Shown here: positions 32,749-41,816 of the stretch, piece after piece
How the letters are laid out: the number at the start of each line of letters is the position of its first letter
How positions within the stretch are numbered: position 1 is the stretch's first letter
DNA from: Nonomuraea deserti
GTDB lineage: Bacteria > Actinomycetota > Actinomycetes > Streptosporangiales > Streptosporangiaceae
Direction: 5' to 3'
DNA length: 64,000 bases
Assembly: GCF_004348685.1 (NCBI RefSeq)
Contig: NZ_SMKO01000001.1
Location: 119,558 to 183,557 of the forward strand
Translations under genes and position numbers: made by a program
The notes under the pieces: generated by a model
Told to the model about the DNA's origin: nothing
The model's database searches: none
The model's input: only the letters and a program-made list of their open reading frames with translations

Positions 32749-35262
32749 ATGGCATCGGGCAGATCCATCAGATTCAAGATCTCGACGCTGCTCGTCATCC
32801 CCTTGGTCTCCCTGATCGCGCTCTGGGGCTTCGCCGCGAGCACCACGTCGGGAGAGGCGCTCAACCTGCTCAAGGTCGAGACCATCTGGACCGGTGTCAT
32901 CAACAGGGCCGACGCCCTGGTGTCCGGCCTGCAGGCCGAGCGGCTGGCCTCGGCCGAGCGGCTCGCGGGGGCGGTGCGGGATCCCCAGGCGCTGGAGCAG
33001 GCGCGGGACAAGGTCGACGTGGCCAGGAAGAACCTGCGCGACGGCGCGATGGCCCAGGACACCCAGGACGTCCTCACCCCGGACATGCGGACCCAGCTCC
33101 AGACCGTGCTCGCGGAGGCCGACCGGCTGCCCGACATCAGGAACAAGGTCGACGACCGCAGGTTCGTCGCCGGCAACCTCGTCACGGAGTACTCGAAGAT
33201 CTCCGACGAGATCCACCTGCTGTACTCCAGGCTGGTGGTCAGCACCGACCTGGAGCTGTCCCTGCAGGGACAGGGCCTGATCGCCGCCGACCAGGCGCGC
33301 GAGCTGCTCAGCCGTGAGCACGCGCTGATCGTGGCCACGAACGGCCGCGCCACCATGCACGAGACGCACATGCTGGCCGGGATCGACGGGGCCAGGACGT
33401 ACCTGTATCCCCAGGCTCTGGCCAACCTCGACACCGAGCTGCGGGCGCCGTTCGAGAAGCTGTACTACTCGCCCCGCTACGTCACGATGGAGAACCTCCT
33501 GGAGGGCTACATCGGCGGCCAGCGGGTGGACATCCAGCTCTGGCGGGGCATCGCCGACCAGGTGCAGGCCGAATATCGGGAGGCCATCGCCACCACCGGC
33601 GACAGGCTGCTCGCCAGGATGGAGCCCGCGGGCGTGGCCGTCCTGGTGCGGGCCGCCGTCGCCGGCGCGCTCGGCCTGATCGCGGTCGTGTTCTCCGTCT
33701 TCATCTCGATCAGGGTCGGCCGCCGCATCACCCGCGAGCTGGCCGCGCTGCGCCGCACGGCGCTCGACCTGGCGGAGATCAGGCTGCCCGAGGTCGTGTC
33801 GAAGCTGCGCAAGGGCGAGAGCGTCGACATGGCGACCGAGGCCCCGCCGATCAAGGTGAGCGAGAACTCGACCAGCGAGGTCAGCGACCTCGCGGCGGCG
33901 TTCGACAGCGTCCAGAGCACGGCCGTGGACGCCGCGGTCGAGCAGGCCAGGCTGCGCGACGGCGTGTCGGAGGCGCTGCGCAACCTGGCCAGGCGCAGCC
34001 AGTCGTTGCTCCAACGTCAGCTCCGGCTGCTGGACGAGATGCAGCGGCAGACGGAGGAGCCGGAGGCCCTGGAACGGCTGTTCAGGCTCGACCACCTCAC
34101 CACCCGCATGCGCCGCCACGCCGAGGGCCTCGTGCTGCTCTCCGGCGGCTCGGCGGGCCGCAAATGGCGCGGCGTCATCCCGATGGAGGACGTGCTGAGC
34201 GGCGCGGCCGCACAGGTCGAGGAGTACACCCGCGTCCGCGTCTACCCGATGTCCGAGTGCGGCGTCTCCGGCGCCGCGGTGGCCGACCTCATGCACCTGT
34301 TCGCCGAGCTGATCGAGAACGGCACCTCGTTCTCCTCCCCCGGCAACGAGGTCTCCGTGCGCGGCGAGATGGTCGGCAAGGGCTTCGCGGTCGAGATCGA
34401 GGACCGCGGCCTGGGCATGGACGAGCACACCCGCAGGGCCATCAACGAACGCCTGGCCAGCGCGCCGGAGTTCGACCCCGCGCAGACCGAGCGGCTCGGG
34501 TTCGCGGTGGTCGCGATGCTCGCCGCAAGGCACGGCGTCAAGGTCACGGTCAAACCCTCACCGTACGGCGGCACCACAGCCATCGTCCTCGTGCCCGGTT
34601 CGCTGGTCGAACCCATCCCCACGCCCGTGCAGCCGATGGAATTCGAGCCCGTCTCCGTGTCGGTCGTCAGGGAGGAGCCGACCGGGCCGGGCGAGTTGCC
34701 GCGCCGCATCCGCACCAGCAGGAGGGCGGTGGCCCAGGGGAGCGGCCCCACGGCGGTGCCGCAGCAGGCCCTGGGGAACGGTCGCACGACGGTGCCGCAG
34801 CAGCTCCAGGGGAACGGTCGTACGGCGGTGCCGCAGCAGGTCCAGGGAAGCGGCCCGGCGGCGTTGCCGCAGCGGCAGGACTCAGAACCGGCCGAGCCGC
34901 CGCGGCGCGAGCAGGAGACGGGTCTGCCGCGGCGCGAGCAGGAGACAGGGCTTTCGCAGCGCGATCGGGAGACGGGGCTGCCGCGACGCGAGCAGGAGAC
35001 GGAACTGCCGCGGCGCGATCGGGAGGCAGGGCTGCCGCGGCGCGAGCGGAAGACGGGCCTGCCCCAGCGGGAACGGGAGACGGGGTTGCCGCGGCGCGAG
35101 CGGCAGGCGAACCTGCCGCAGCGGCTCAAGGAGGCGCCGCCCGCCGAGCCGCCCGTCGCGGAGCGCTCACCTGAGGAGGCCAGGGCGTTGCTCTCCTCGC
35201 TCCAGTCCGGCTGGCAGCGCGGGCGGCAGGACAGCGAGCAGGATGGGGGATCTGAATCGTGA
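32749..35262 (+). CDS. cvnA: CvnA-type nitrate/nitrite-sensing-like sensor kinase (conservon 1)
   Basis: This protein has 837 residues. Layout: TM1 (about 12-35), NIT-type extracellular domain (~40-300), TM2 (AVLVRAAVAGALGLIAVVF), HAMP, dimerisation helix (LFRLDHLTTRMRRHAEGL), HATPase_c (ELIENGTSF; EDRGLGMD). The C-terminal ~180 residues are disordered and contain two blocks of tandem peptide repeats (residues 664-711 and 717-797), ending with the conserved GLPRR-RQANL motif of CvnA proteins. The classic phosphoacceptor His is not typical, as in other CvnA. It overlaps the cvnC stop/start (GTGA). Confidence 0.92.
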   Translation: MASGRSIRFKISTLLVIPLVSLIALWGFAASTTSGEALNLLKVETIWTGVINRADALVSGLQAERLASAERLAGAVRDPQALEQARDKVDVARKNLRDGAMAQDTQDVLTPDMRTQLQTVLAEADRLPDIRNKVDDRRFVAGNLVTEYSKISDEIHLLYSRLVVSTDLELSLQGQGLIAADQARELLSREHALIVATNGRATMHETHMLAGIDGARTYLYPQALANLDTELRAPFEKLYYSPRYVTMENLLEGYIGGQRVDIQLWRGIADQVQAEYREAIATTGDRLLARMEPAGVAVLVRAAVAGALGLIAVVFSVFISIRVGRRITRELAALRRTALDLAEIRLPEVVSKLRKGESVDMATEAPPIKVSENSTSEVSDLAAAFDSVQSTAVDAAVEQARLRDGVSEALRNLARRSQSLLQRQLRLLDEMQRQTEEPEALERLFRLDHLTTRMRRHAEGLVLLSGGSAGRKWRGVIPMEDVLSGAAAQVEEYTRVRVYPMSECGVSGAAVADLMHLFAELIENGTSFSSPGNEVSVRGEMVGKGFAVEIEDRGLGMDEHTRRAINERLASAPEFDPAQTERLGFAVVAMLAARHGVKVTVKPSPYGGTTAIVLVPGSLVEPIPTPVQPMEFEPVSVSVVREEPTGPGELPRRIRTSRRAVAQGSGPTAVPQQALGNGRTTVPQQLQGNGRTAVPQQVQGSGPAALPQRQDSEPAEPPRREQETGLPRREQETGLSQRDRETGLPRREQETELPRRDREAGLPRRERKTGLPQRERETGLPRRERQANLPQRLKEAPPAEPPVAERSPEEARALLSSLQSGWQRGRQDSEQDGGSES
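34738..35139 (+). repeat. Two coding tandem-repeat blocks in the CvnA C-terminal tail
   Basis: Block 1 (34738-34881) is four 36-bp units encoding GSGPTAVPQQAL-like 12-mers. Block 2 (34897-35139) is nine 27-bp units encoding LPRREQETG-like 9-mers. They code in frame with the kinase gene. The last 9-mer (LPRRERQAN) is the normal conserved CvnA tail motif, so the block looks like its expansion. Confidence 0.85.
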
Positions 35263-35636
35263 GCCGCGAGCACGAGTGGGTCGACGAGGAGGCGGGGCCG
35301 GTCGTCCGGCCGTACGCGGTCACCCGCGGGCGCACCAGGCCCACGTCGTCGACGGCGCTCGACCTGCTGGCGACCGTCGTCTCGACGGGCCTGCCCGCGC
35401 CCGCCAAGGCGGAGCTCGGCTTCCAGCACCGCCGGCTGCTGACCTGCGTGGCGGGGCAGTCGAAACCCGTCGCCGAGGTCGCCTCGACTGTCGGCCTGCC
35501 GGTCGCCGTCGTGCGGGTGCTGCTGGGCGACCTGCTCGACCACGGCCTGGTGACCGTGCGCCCGCCGCGCGACAAGGCCGCCGCCCCCTCGGAGTCGTTG
35601 CTCCGAGAGGTGATCAACGGCCTGCGTGCCCTGTAG
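35259..35636 (+). CDS. cvnC: DUF742 protein (CvnC-like) of conservon 1
   Basis: This 125-residue protein has the GTG start overlapping the kinase stop. It begins WVDEEAGPVVRPYAVTRGRT, the DUF742 hallmark, and ends LLREVINGLRAL, the same as the CvnC of the facing conservon. CvnC proteins carry a winged-helix-like fold and associate with the G-protein CvnD. No cvnB or cvnD follows on this strand. Confidence 0.9.
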   Translation: MSREHEWVDEEAGPVVRPYAVTRGRTRPTSSTALDLLATVVSTGLPAPAKAELGFQHRRLLTCVAGQSKPVAEVASTVGLPVAVVRVLLGDLLDHGLVTVRPPRDKAAAPSESLLREVINGLRAL

Positions 35637-35651
35637 CCCCGGGCCCGCGCG

Positions 35652-36224
35652 TCAGTTGGCGGAGGCGAGCGTCCGCAGCGAGTGTTCGACCAGGGTGATC
35701 ATGACCTCCTTGGCGGAGGTGCGCCGCCGTACGTCGCAGAGCAGCACCGGTACGTCGTCTTCGAGGTCGAGCGCGATGCGTACGTCGTCGACGCTGTGCT
35801 GGGCCGCGCCGTCGAAGCAGTTGACGGCCACCACGAACGGCGTGCCGCGCTGCTCGAAGTAGTCGACGGACGGGAAGCAGTCGGTCAGCCGCCGGGTGTC
35901 GGCGATCACGACCGCGCCCAGCGCGCCGTGGGACAGCTCGTCCCACATGAACCAGAACCGCTCCTGGCCCGGCGTTCCGAACAGGTACACCACGAGCCCG
36001 TCGCGGATCGTGATGCGGCCGAAGTCCATGGCGACGGTGGTGGTGGACTTGGCCTCCACCCCGTCGAGGTCGTCGACGCCGATCCCGCGGTCGGAGAGCA
36101 CCTCCTCCGTGCGCAGCGGCTTGATCTCGCTGATCGACCCGACCAGGGTGGTCTTGCCGACGCCGAACCCCCCTGCGACAAGAATCTTGAGCGCGACGGG
36201 GTCCTCAGAGAGCACGGAGTCCAT
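35652..36224 (-). CDS. cvnD: Conservon GTPase (CvnD-like)
   Basis: This 190-residue small GTPase has Walker A (GGFGVGKTT, about residues 18-26), a switch I/II region with GTPGQERFWFMW, and NCFD in place of NKxD. This deviation is common in the CvnD group. It acts downstream of CvnA/B in signalling or development. It overlaps the CvnC gene by 20 bp and ends 15 bp from the convergent cvnC of conservon 1. Confidence 0.92.
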   Translation of the reverse strand: MDSVLSEDPVALKILVAGGFGVGKTTLVGSISEIKPLRTEEVLSDRGIGVDDLDGVEAKSTTTVAMDFGRITIRDGLVVYLFGTPGQERFWFMWDELSHGALGAVVIADTRRLTDCFPSVDYFEQRGTPFVVAVNCFDGAAQHSVDDVRIALDLEDDVPVLLCDVRRRTSAKEVMITLVEHSLRTLASAN

Positions 36225-36567
36225 TGATCACTTCCTTGAGAATGCGCTCGTTCGAGCGCGCCCCTCCAGCCGAGGGCGACGTCACCGAGATGAGGCCGTT
36301 GTCACGCAGGTCGCCGAGCATGACCCGGACGACGCCGACGGGCAGGTCGATCTCGACGGCCAGGTCCGCCACCGAGATCGGGTTCCGCGCTGCCCGCAGG
36401 ATCAGTTGCAGTTCTGGGCCGAGCTCGTCAGGCGGGTCGCCGATGACGCGCACGGTGGCCACGAGGTCGAACGTGTCTCCGGAGGAGTGCGTGCGACCGC
36501 GGATGAGAGCATAGGGCCGGACGATGGGCCCCGCCTCCTCATCGAACCACTGCGGGCTATCGCTCAT
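36205..36567 (-). CDS. cvnC: DUF742 protein (CvnC) of conservon 2
   Basis: This 120-residue protein begins WFDEEAGPIVRPYALIRGRT and ends LKEVINGLRAL, typical for DUF742/CvnC. It overlaps the roadblock gene by 4 bp upstream and the GTPase by 20 bp downstream. It likely binds CvnD. Confidence 0.92.
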   Translation of the reverse strand: MSDSPQWFDEEAGPIVRPYALIRGRTHSSGDTFDLVATVRVIGDPPDELGPELQLILRAARNPISVADLAVEIDLPVGVVRVMLGDLRDNGLISVTSPSAGGARSNERILKEVINGLRAL

Positions 36568-36971
36568 GACGCCCCAGCGCGTGGGTTGGTGCTGATGTGC
36601 TGACCCACCCGCTTGACCAGCATCGCCATCTCGTAGGCGATGTGGCCGACGTCCACGCTGGCGTCGGCGATGACGGCCAGGCAGGTGCCCTGTCCCGCCG
36701 CGGTGACGAACATGAACGCGGTCTCCATCTCCACGATGGTCTGGCGCACGTCGCCGCCGCCGAAATGCCGCCCGGTGCCGCGGGCCAGGCTCTGGAACCC
36801 GGCCGCCACCGCTGACAGGTGCTCGGCGTCGTCGCGGGTCAGCCCGCTGGAATAACCCACCGCCAGGCCGTCTGTCGACAGGATGACCGCCTGGCGGACC
36901 GCGGCGACCCTCGTCGCGAGGTCGTCCAGCAGCCAGTTCAGTTCACCGGTGTTGGTGGCCGGCACACTCAT
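36564..36971 (-). CDS. cvnB: Roadblock/LC7-domain protein (CvnB)
   Basis: This 135-residue single roadblock/LC7 domain (ELNWLLDDLATRVAAVRQAV, LSTDGLAVGYSSGL, HIAYEMAMLVKRVG) is expected to be a GTPase-activating or scaffolding partner of the adjacent CvnD GTPase. Start and stop overlap neighbours by 4 bp (ATGA), as in canonical conservon operons. Confidence 0.93.
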   Translation of the reverse strand: MSVPATNTGELNWLLDDLATRVAAVRQAVILSTDGLAVGYSSGLTRDDAEHLSAVAAGFQSLARGTGRHFGGGDVRQTIVEMETAFMFVTAAGQGTCLAVIADASVDVGHIAYEMAMLVKRVGQHISTNPRAGAS

Positions 36972-39121
36972 GCATCCCCCTTACTCATGGGCCCCTCCTC
37001 AGAGGCTTCTTCTCGGGCGCGTTGCGTTCCCCGCTGGAACGCGGAGAACAGGTCGCGTACCTCATCGGGAGAGCGTTCGGCCTGCGGCTCCGGCTCAGGC
37101 GGTTGTTGCTTGAGCTGCGGCGCCAGTTTGGCCTGACGCACTCGCCTGGGCAGCCCGGCGTGGGTGCCCGAGGTCACGACCGCGAGCGCCTTCTTCCGTG
37201 TACGGCTCGGCAGGGCGGCCTTGCCGTCGCCGCCGCCCGCTTCCAGTGTCGCCTGGTCGGTCACCATCGTCCGCGGCACGAGCACGATGGCCGCCGTGCC
37301 GCCGAAGGGCGAGCGTCGCAGGAGCACCTGGATCCCGTGCCGTTCGGCCAGCCTGGCCACCACGAACAGGCCGAGCCTGTCGCTGTCGGCCAGGTCGAAC
37401 TCGGGTGGCGCGGCCAGCAGCGCGTTGAACTGGGCGTATTCGCCGGCCGACAGCCCGAGGCCTTTGTCCTCCACCTCGATGGCGTATCCGTTGCTCACCA
37501 TGTCGCCGCGCACCTGGACCGTGGTGTCGGGCGGAGAGTAGATGGTGGCGTTCTCGACCAGCTCGGCCAGCAGATGGGTGATGTCGGCCGCTGCGGTGCC
37601 GTCGACCGCGCTGACCGGCATCGCCTCCACGGCGACCCTGGTGTAGTCCTCGACCTCGGCGACCGCGGCCCTGACGATGTCGATCACGGGAACCGGCCTG
37701 CGCCAGGCCCTTCCGGGCTCGGCGCCCGACAGCACCATCAGGCTCTCCGCGTGGCGGCGCATGCGGGTGGTCAGGTGGTCGAGCCTGAAGAGCTCCTCCA
37801 GCCGGTCGGGGTCGTGCGTGCGGCGCTGCATGCCGTCGAGGAGCGCGAGCTGGCGGTGGAGCAGGCCCTGCTTGCGGCGGGCGAGGTTGAGGAAGACCTG
37901 GCCGACGCCGCGCCGCAGCGAGGCCTGGCCGACCGCGGCGTTGACGGCGGTGCGCTGCACGGAGCCGAAGGCCCTGGCCACGTCGGTGATCTCCGCGGAC
38001 CCGCTCACCTTGATCGCCTTCGTCTCCTTCCGTACGTCGACGTCCTCGCCCCTGCGCAGCTGCGCCACGATCTCGGGCAGCCGTGTCTGCGACAGCTCGA
38101 CCGCGGCGGAACGCAGCCCGCCCAGCTCGCCGGCCAGGCGGCGACCGAAGCGTACAGAGATGATGATTGACGCGAGCACCGCGATCAAACCGACGCCGCC
38201 CGCGATGGCGATCTTGACGATGGTTGAGGTGGCGGCCTCGGCCGCGCGCGAGGCCACGGTCGCGGACGACTCGGCGCCGATCTCGTCGAGCTGGGCGGTG
38301 AGCCGGTCGACGACCTCGTGCCAGCGGTCGTCCTCGGTGGGCAGCTCGCCGGATCCGGCGACGCGCGCCTCCAGGCTGGTGAAGGTGAGGAACGGGTCGG
38401 TGGCGAAGACCAGCTTGTAGGGCTCGCGCAGCCGCACGTCGAGCCCGGCCAGCCCGCGCGCGTGCAGGAACTTCCTGGAGGCGACGTATTCGGTGAAGGC
38501 CGCCGCCTCGGGTTCGCTGAGCCGCTTGGCGCCGCGCGTCCCGACGATGAGGGCGTGTTCCCTGGCGATGTACTCCCTGGCCATGCCCATGGCCTGCATG
38601 GAGGAGGCCTGCTGGAAGATGGCCAGGTCGGAGACGGTGACCAGGTGGTCGTAGACCAGGAAGAGCCGGTCGAGCACGTGGTTGTAGGCGTTGAGCGTGG
38701 TGAGGCGGTTGCCGCGGCTCTCGTCGACGCCGGCCCTGATCTGGCCGAGCCGGTCGAGGGCGACGTTGAGGTTGCCGATCGGGCGGTTCAGGTCGCCGTC
38801 GACGGCGTCGCCTGCCTCGTCGACGGCCCGGCGGAAGTCGTCGACGGCCTTGTCGGTGCGGGAGCGCTGGCTGCCGAGCACTTCGGAGAGCTCACGCGCG
38901 GTGAGCGGCTCCATCGAGCGCACGCGTTCGGCCTGCAGCTGTAAGCCCAGGTCGGTGGAGGTCACACCGATCGTCTGGTAGAGCGTGTCCGCCCGGAGTA
39001 GTGACTGGGTGTCGCCCATGGTGAGGTTGAGGACGAAACCCCACAGCGCGCTCAGAGACAGGAGGGGTAGCAGCAGCAATAAGAAGATCTTGAACCGAAT
39101 TGACCGGTTTCGCGAGCCCAT
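36968..39121 (-). CDS. cvnA: CvnA-type sensor kinase of conservon 2
   Basis: This protein has 717 residues with start MGSRNRSIRFK aligned to the paralog at 32749 (MASGRSIRFK). It has TM1, an NIT-like extracellular domain, TM2 (IVKIAIAGGVGLIAVLASIIIS), HAMP, a dimerisation region (LFRLDHLTTRMRRHAESL) and HATPase_c (ELVENATIYS; EDKGLGLS). The tail has one GLPRRVRQAKLAPQL motif, without the expansion seen in conservon 1. An alternative ATG lies at 39145. The gene leads the complete A-B-C-D operon. Confidence 0.93.
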   Translation of the reverse strand: MGSRNRSIRFKIFLLLLLPLLSLSALWGFVLNLTMGDTQSLLRADTLYQTIGVTSTDLGLQLQAERVRSMEPLTARELSEVLGSQRSRTDKAVDDFRRAVDEAGDAVDGDLNRPIGNLNVALDRLGQIRAGVDESRGNRLTTLNAYNHVLDRLFLVYDHLVTVSDLAIFQQASSMQAMGMAREYIAREHALIVGTRGAKRLSEPEAAAFTEYVASRKFLHARGLAGLDVRLREPYKLVFATDPFLTFTSLEARVAGSGELPTEDDRWHEVVDRLTAQLDEIGAESSATVASRAAEAATSTIVKIAIAGGVGLIAVLASIIISVRFGRRLAGELGGLRSAAVELSQTRLPEIVAQLRRGEDVDVRKETKAIKVSGSAEITDVARAFGSVQRTAVNAAVGQASLRRGVGQVFLNLARRKQGLLHRQLALLDGMQRRTHDPDRLEELFRLDHLTTRMRRHAESLMVLSGAEPGRAWRRPVPVIDIVRAAVAEVEDYTRVAVEAMPVSAVDGTAAADITHLLAELVENATIYSPPDTTVQVRGDMVSNGYAIEVEDKGLGLSAGEYAQFNALLAAPPEFDLADSDRLGLFVVARLAERHGIQVLLRRSPFGGTAAIVLVPRTMVTDQATLEAGGGDGKAALPSRTRKKALAVVTSGTHAGLPRRVRQAKLAPQLKQQPPEPEPQAERSPDEVRDLFSAFQRGTQRAREEASEEGPMSKGDA

Positions 39122-39243
39122 GTCCCAACCTCGAGTCGGGGGCATTTCCACACCTTGTGTAAATACACCTCCGGAAGATCGCACAGGAGACTAGCACCGT
39201 TTATGGTCCCCGCGCAGTGGGGGGAAGACGTTCATTACCGGGA

Positions 39244-40230
39244 TTATTGGGACGAGATCTTGGGCTGCCGGCGGGCCGAAGCGACGATCCTCTCCAGCCA
39301 GGCCAGCGCGACCAGCGAGATCACGATGAGTCCACCCCAGTTCAGCAGGGTGTACACGTGCACCTGCCAGTCGGTCACGTTCGGCACCCGGCCGATCCGC
39401 AGCAGCTGGAACTGCCACGGCTGCCCTGTCAGCACGAGGGTGATGGCGATCGCGATGGCGGTCATCGAGTCCCACAGCGCGTGCACCAGCGAAACTCCCA
39501 GATAGGTCAGCCAGACCGGCGCCGTGAGCCGCCCGCCCGCCGCGAACAGCACGCCGCCGGCGATCGCCGTCCACAGACCGTGCCCGACCGGCGTCAAGAT
39601 GCCGCGCAGCACCTCCGTCTCCACGAGCTGCACCAGCGACAGGCCCTCGGAGGTGAACAGGGCGTTGAAGGCGTACCCCGCGCTCTCGAAGGCGGCGAAC
39701 CCGAACCCCACAGTGGCCCCCAGTACCAGCCCGTCCTGTATCGAGGGCGATGTCGACGGCGATGTTGATGGCGATCCTGCGGATCGCGGCCCGGTCGCAT
39801 GGGTCGGGTGTCTTCCCTCGTCGTCCGGTCGCTGCGCTCCCTCTCTCCTCAGTCCAGACACCGGCGCTCCCTCGCGGGCGCGGAGGGGGCGGGCGATGAA
39901 GATCAGCGCCGCGAGCTTCACGCCCTCCTCGATCAGGCCGACCAGGACGAACATCAGGATCGACGGCCGGACCAGCCAGCTCTCCAGCAGGGAGGCGCCG
40001 AGCACGCCCAGCACGCCGCCCACCACGAACGCGGTGAACAGCAGCTCGACCGTGACCCGGGGCGAGCGACCCCGCCCGTACGCCCAGACCACGAACGTCA
40101 CCGGCACCAGGAAGCTGCCGAACAGCACCACGGTCGGCACCAGGTTGGAGTTGCGCGTCCAGGCCGTGACGACGACGGTGGCCAGCCAGAGCACGAAACC
40201 CGTCACGAAGATGCGCAGCCACGGCCTCAT
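39244..40230 (-). CDS. PrsW-family intramembrane metalloprotease-like protein
   Basis: This 328-residue protein has eight or so membrane segments. PrsW-type motifs are LIEEGVKLAAL (glutamates), GFAAFESAGYAF, GHGLWTA and HALWDS. PrsW cleaves anti-sigma factors in other bacteria. A ~40-residue Ser/Thr/Pro/Arg-rich insertion (SPSTSPSTSPS) sits between EEGVKL and FESAGY, where relatives have a short loop. The ATG overlaps the upstream FAD-protein stop, so the two are coupled. Confidence 0.83.
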   Translation of the reverse strand: MRPWLRIFVTGFVLWLATVVVTAWTRNSNLVPTVVLFGSFLVPVTFVVWAYGRGRSPRVTVELLFTAFVVGGVLGVLGASLLESWLVRPSILMFVLVGLIEEGVKLAALIFIARPLRAREGAPVSGLRREGAQRPDDEGRHPTHATGPRSAGSPSTSPSTSPSIQDGLVLGATVGFGFAAFESAGYAFNALFTSEGLSLVQLVETEVLRGILTPVGHGLWTAIAGGVLFAAGGRLTAPVWLTYLGVSLVHALWDSMTAIAIAITLVLTGQPWQFQLLRIGRVPNVTDWQVHVYTLLNWGGLIVISLVALAWLERIVASARRQPKISSQ

Positions 40231-41816
40231 CGCGCGAGCTCTCCGACGGCGCGGAGCGCGGCGGACACGGCCGCGTCGGCGCGGCCGACGGGCGCGGAGT
40301 CCGAACCCGCGATCGCGATCCTGCCGAACCTCCTGCGCGCGACGTCCGCGGGGAACGGCCCGTCGGGATAGTACGGGTGCCAGGGCCGGCAGTACTCGGG
40401 CGTGTTCGCGTGCCCCCACCGGTCGACGATGATCGCCTCGATGTCCGCCGCGGGATCGAAGCCGGCGGGGCCGAGCAGCCGGGCGAGCTGGTCGCGGATG
40501 GTGTGCTCGAGCCGGCCGTACGGCGTCCTGACCAGTTCCCGCCTGCCCGCCGCCGCGCCCGCGCCGGGCCCCAGCTCGGAGCGGCACGGCGCGGCCAGGA
40601 GGTGCACGGTGGCGGGCGGTTCGAGCTCGCAGAAGCACCAGTACGCGCCCGTCCAGCGCACCCGCAGGACGCCGAGCCGCTGCCACGCGCGCGCGTCGCG
40701 CACCCGCACCGTGGCGTGCAGCAGCGGCACCCTGATCGCCGAGCGCAGCGCCCGCCGCTGGTCCTCGGGCAGCTCGGGCACCAGGTACGGGACGACCGCG
40801 CTCCAGCAGGCCAGGATCACCGATCCGGCCTCGACGGTCATGACCTGGTGGCCGTCGAAGTAGCCCACGGTCGCGGCGTCGGCGCCGTCGCGCGCGAACA
40901 CCACGGGGCTGGACAACCGCAGCCGCGCCCGGCCGTCGGCCGGCGGCGTGGTGACGCGGTCTCCTCCAGCGCCCGCCTGCCATTCCTGCCGCACGCTGGG
41001 CGAGTTGAGCCGGGAGGGTTTGTCCCGGTCGAGCCCGAGGCCGCCGAATCCCGGACAGCCGGCGCCCCAGGCGTCGATCGCGCCGAAGGCCCGGGTGTCG
41101 TAGGCCCATTCGCGGCACGGCATGGTCCGGCAGAACCGCTCGACGTCGGGATGGACCCCGCACACCTGCAGCAGGAACTCGGAGTACGTGAGCGCGGCCA
41201 GCCGTTCCTGCTTCTCCTCCGCCGACAGCCTGGGGAACCAGTCGGGCGGGTCCTCGTGGAGCATGCGCAGGTCGCGCCTGGCCCGTTCGGCGATCGGCAC
41301 CTCGTCGGCCCATCCGGGGGAGGCGAGCCTGACCAGCGTGTCGGTGCCGAAGGTCTCCGCGTCGCACATCACGCCGTCGGGCCGTCCCTGGCGGATCCTG
41401 CGGCGCAGCGCGTCGCGCCGGGCCTGCCCGGCGTCCTCGTCGTGGTTGTCGAGGACGAGGACGGCGGCGCCGGGATCGCGCCGCAGCCATTCGGCGGCCG
41501 CGCTCATCCCGCTGCGCCCGCCGCCGGCCACCACGAGGTCGTAGCGCTCACCTGTCGCCTCCGGCGGGCCCGCGTGGGCCCAGAACCGCCCGTCCCGCAG
41601 CGCGTGCGGCACGCTGAGCGCTTCACTGGTGTCTCCCCGCACTGTGAAGCCGCCCGGCCCGTACGCGGCGTTCTGCGGCGTCTCAGCTTGCCCAGGGGCG
41701 CCATGCGCCACTCGCGCCGCCGCCGGGCTCCCAAGAGCGCTCACGGCTATGCCGTCGAAGAAGTCCCGGCGGGAAATGATCTGGTTCATCCCGAGGTCGC
41801 GTGGAGTCAGGCCCAT
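40227..41816 (-). CDS. Tat-type FAD-binding protein, divergent spermidine dehydrogenase-like
   Basis: This 529-residue protein begins with a twin-arginine motif (SRRDFFDGIAVSALGS). A Rossmann-like VVAGGGRSGMSAAAEWLRR with VLVLDNHDE follows, close to SpdH-type proteins. The next stretch (DAGQARRDALRRR) lacks the usual FGGHAKRNEF-type continuation. The C-terminal GSDSAPVGRADAAVSAALRAVG retains FAD-family character. It may be exported folded with cofactor, or may have lost binding. Coupled to the PrsW-like gene. Confidence 0.7.
   Translation of the reverse strand: MGLTPRDLGMNQIISRRDFFDGIAVSALGSPAAARVAHGAPGQAETPQNAAYGPGGFTVRGDTSEALSVPHALRDGRFWAHAGPPEATGERYDLVVAGGGRSGMSAAAEWLRRDPGAAVLVLDNHDEDAGQARRDALRRRIRQGRPDGVMCDAETFGTDTLVRLASPGWADEVPIAERARRDLRMLHEDPPDWFPRLSAEEKQERLAALTYSEFLLQVCGVHPDVERFCRTMPCREWAYDTRAFGAIDAWGAGCPGFGGLGLDRDKPSRLNSPSVRQEWQAGAGGDRVTTPPADGRARLRLSSPVVFARDGADAATVGYFDGHQVMTVEAGSVILACWSAVVPYLVPELPEDQRRALRSAIRVPLLHATVRVRDARAWQRLGVLRVRWTGAYWCFCELEPPATVHLLAAPCRSELGPGAGAAAGRRELVRTPYGRLEHTIRDQLARLLGPAGFDPAADIEAIIVDRWGHANTPEYCRPWHPYYPDGPFPADVARRRFGRIAIAGSDSAPVGRADAAVSAALRAVGELAR

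Noticed and set aside
32710..34533. A long open frame on the minus strand opposite the first CvnA gene
   Set aside because: In GC-rich DNA the antisense frame of a real gene stays open. Its translation is Ala/Gly/Arg/Leu-rich and has no domain, and the plus-strand gene has clear NIT, HAMP and ATPase features.
34738..35139. CRISPR-like repeat arrays
   Set aside because: The repeats touch each other without spacers and code in frame with the CvnA protein.
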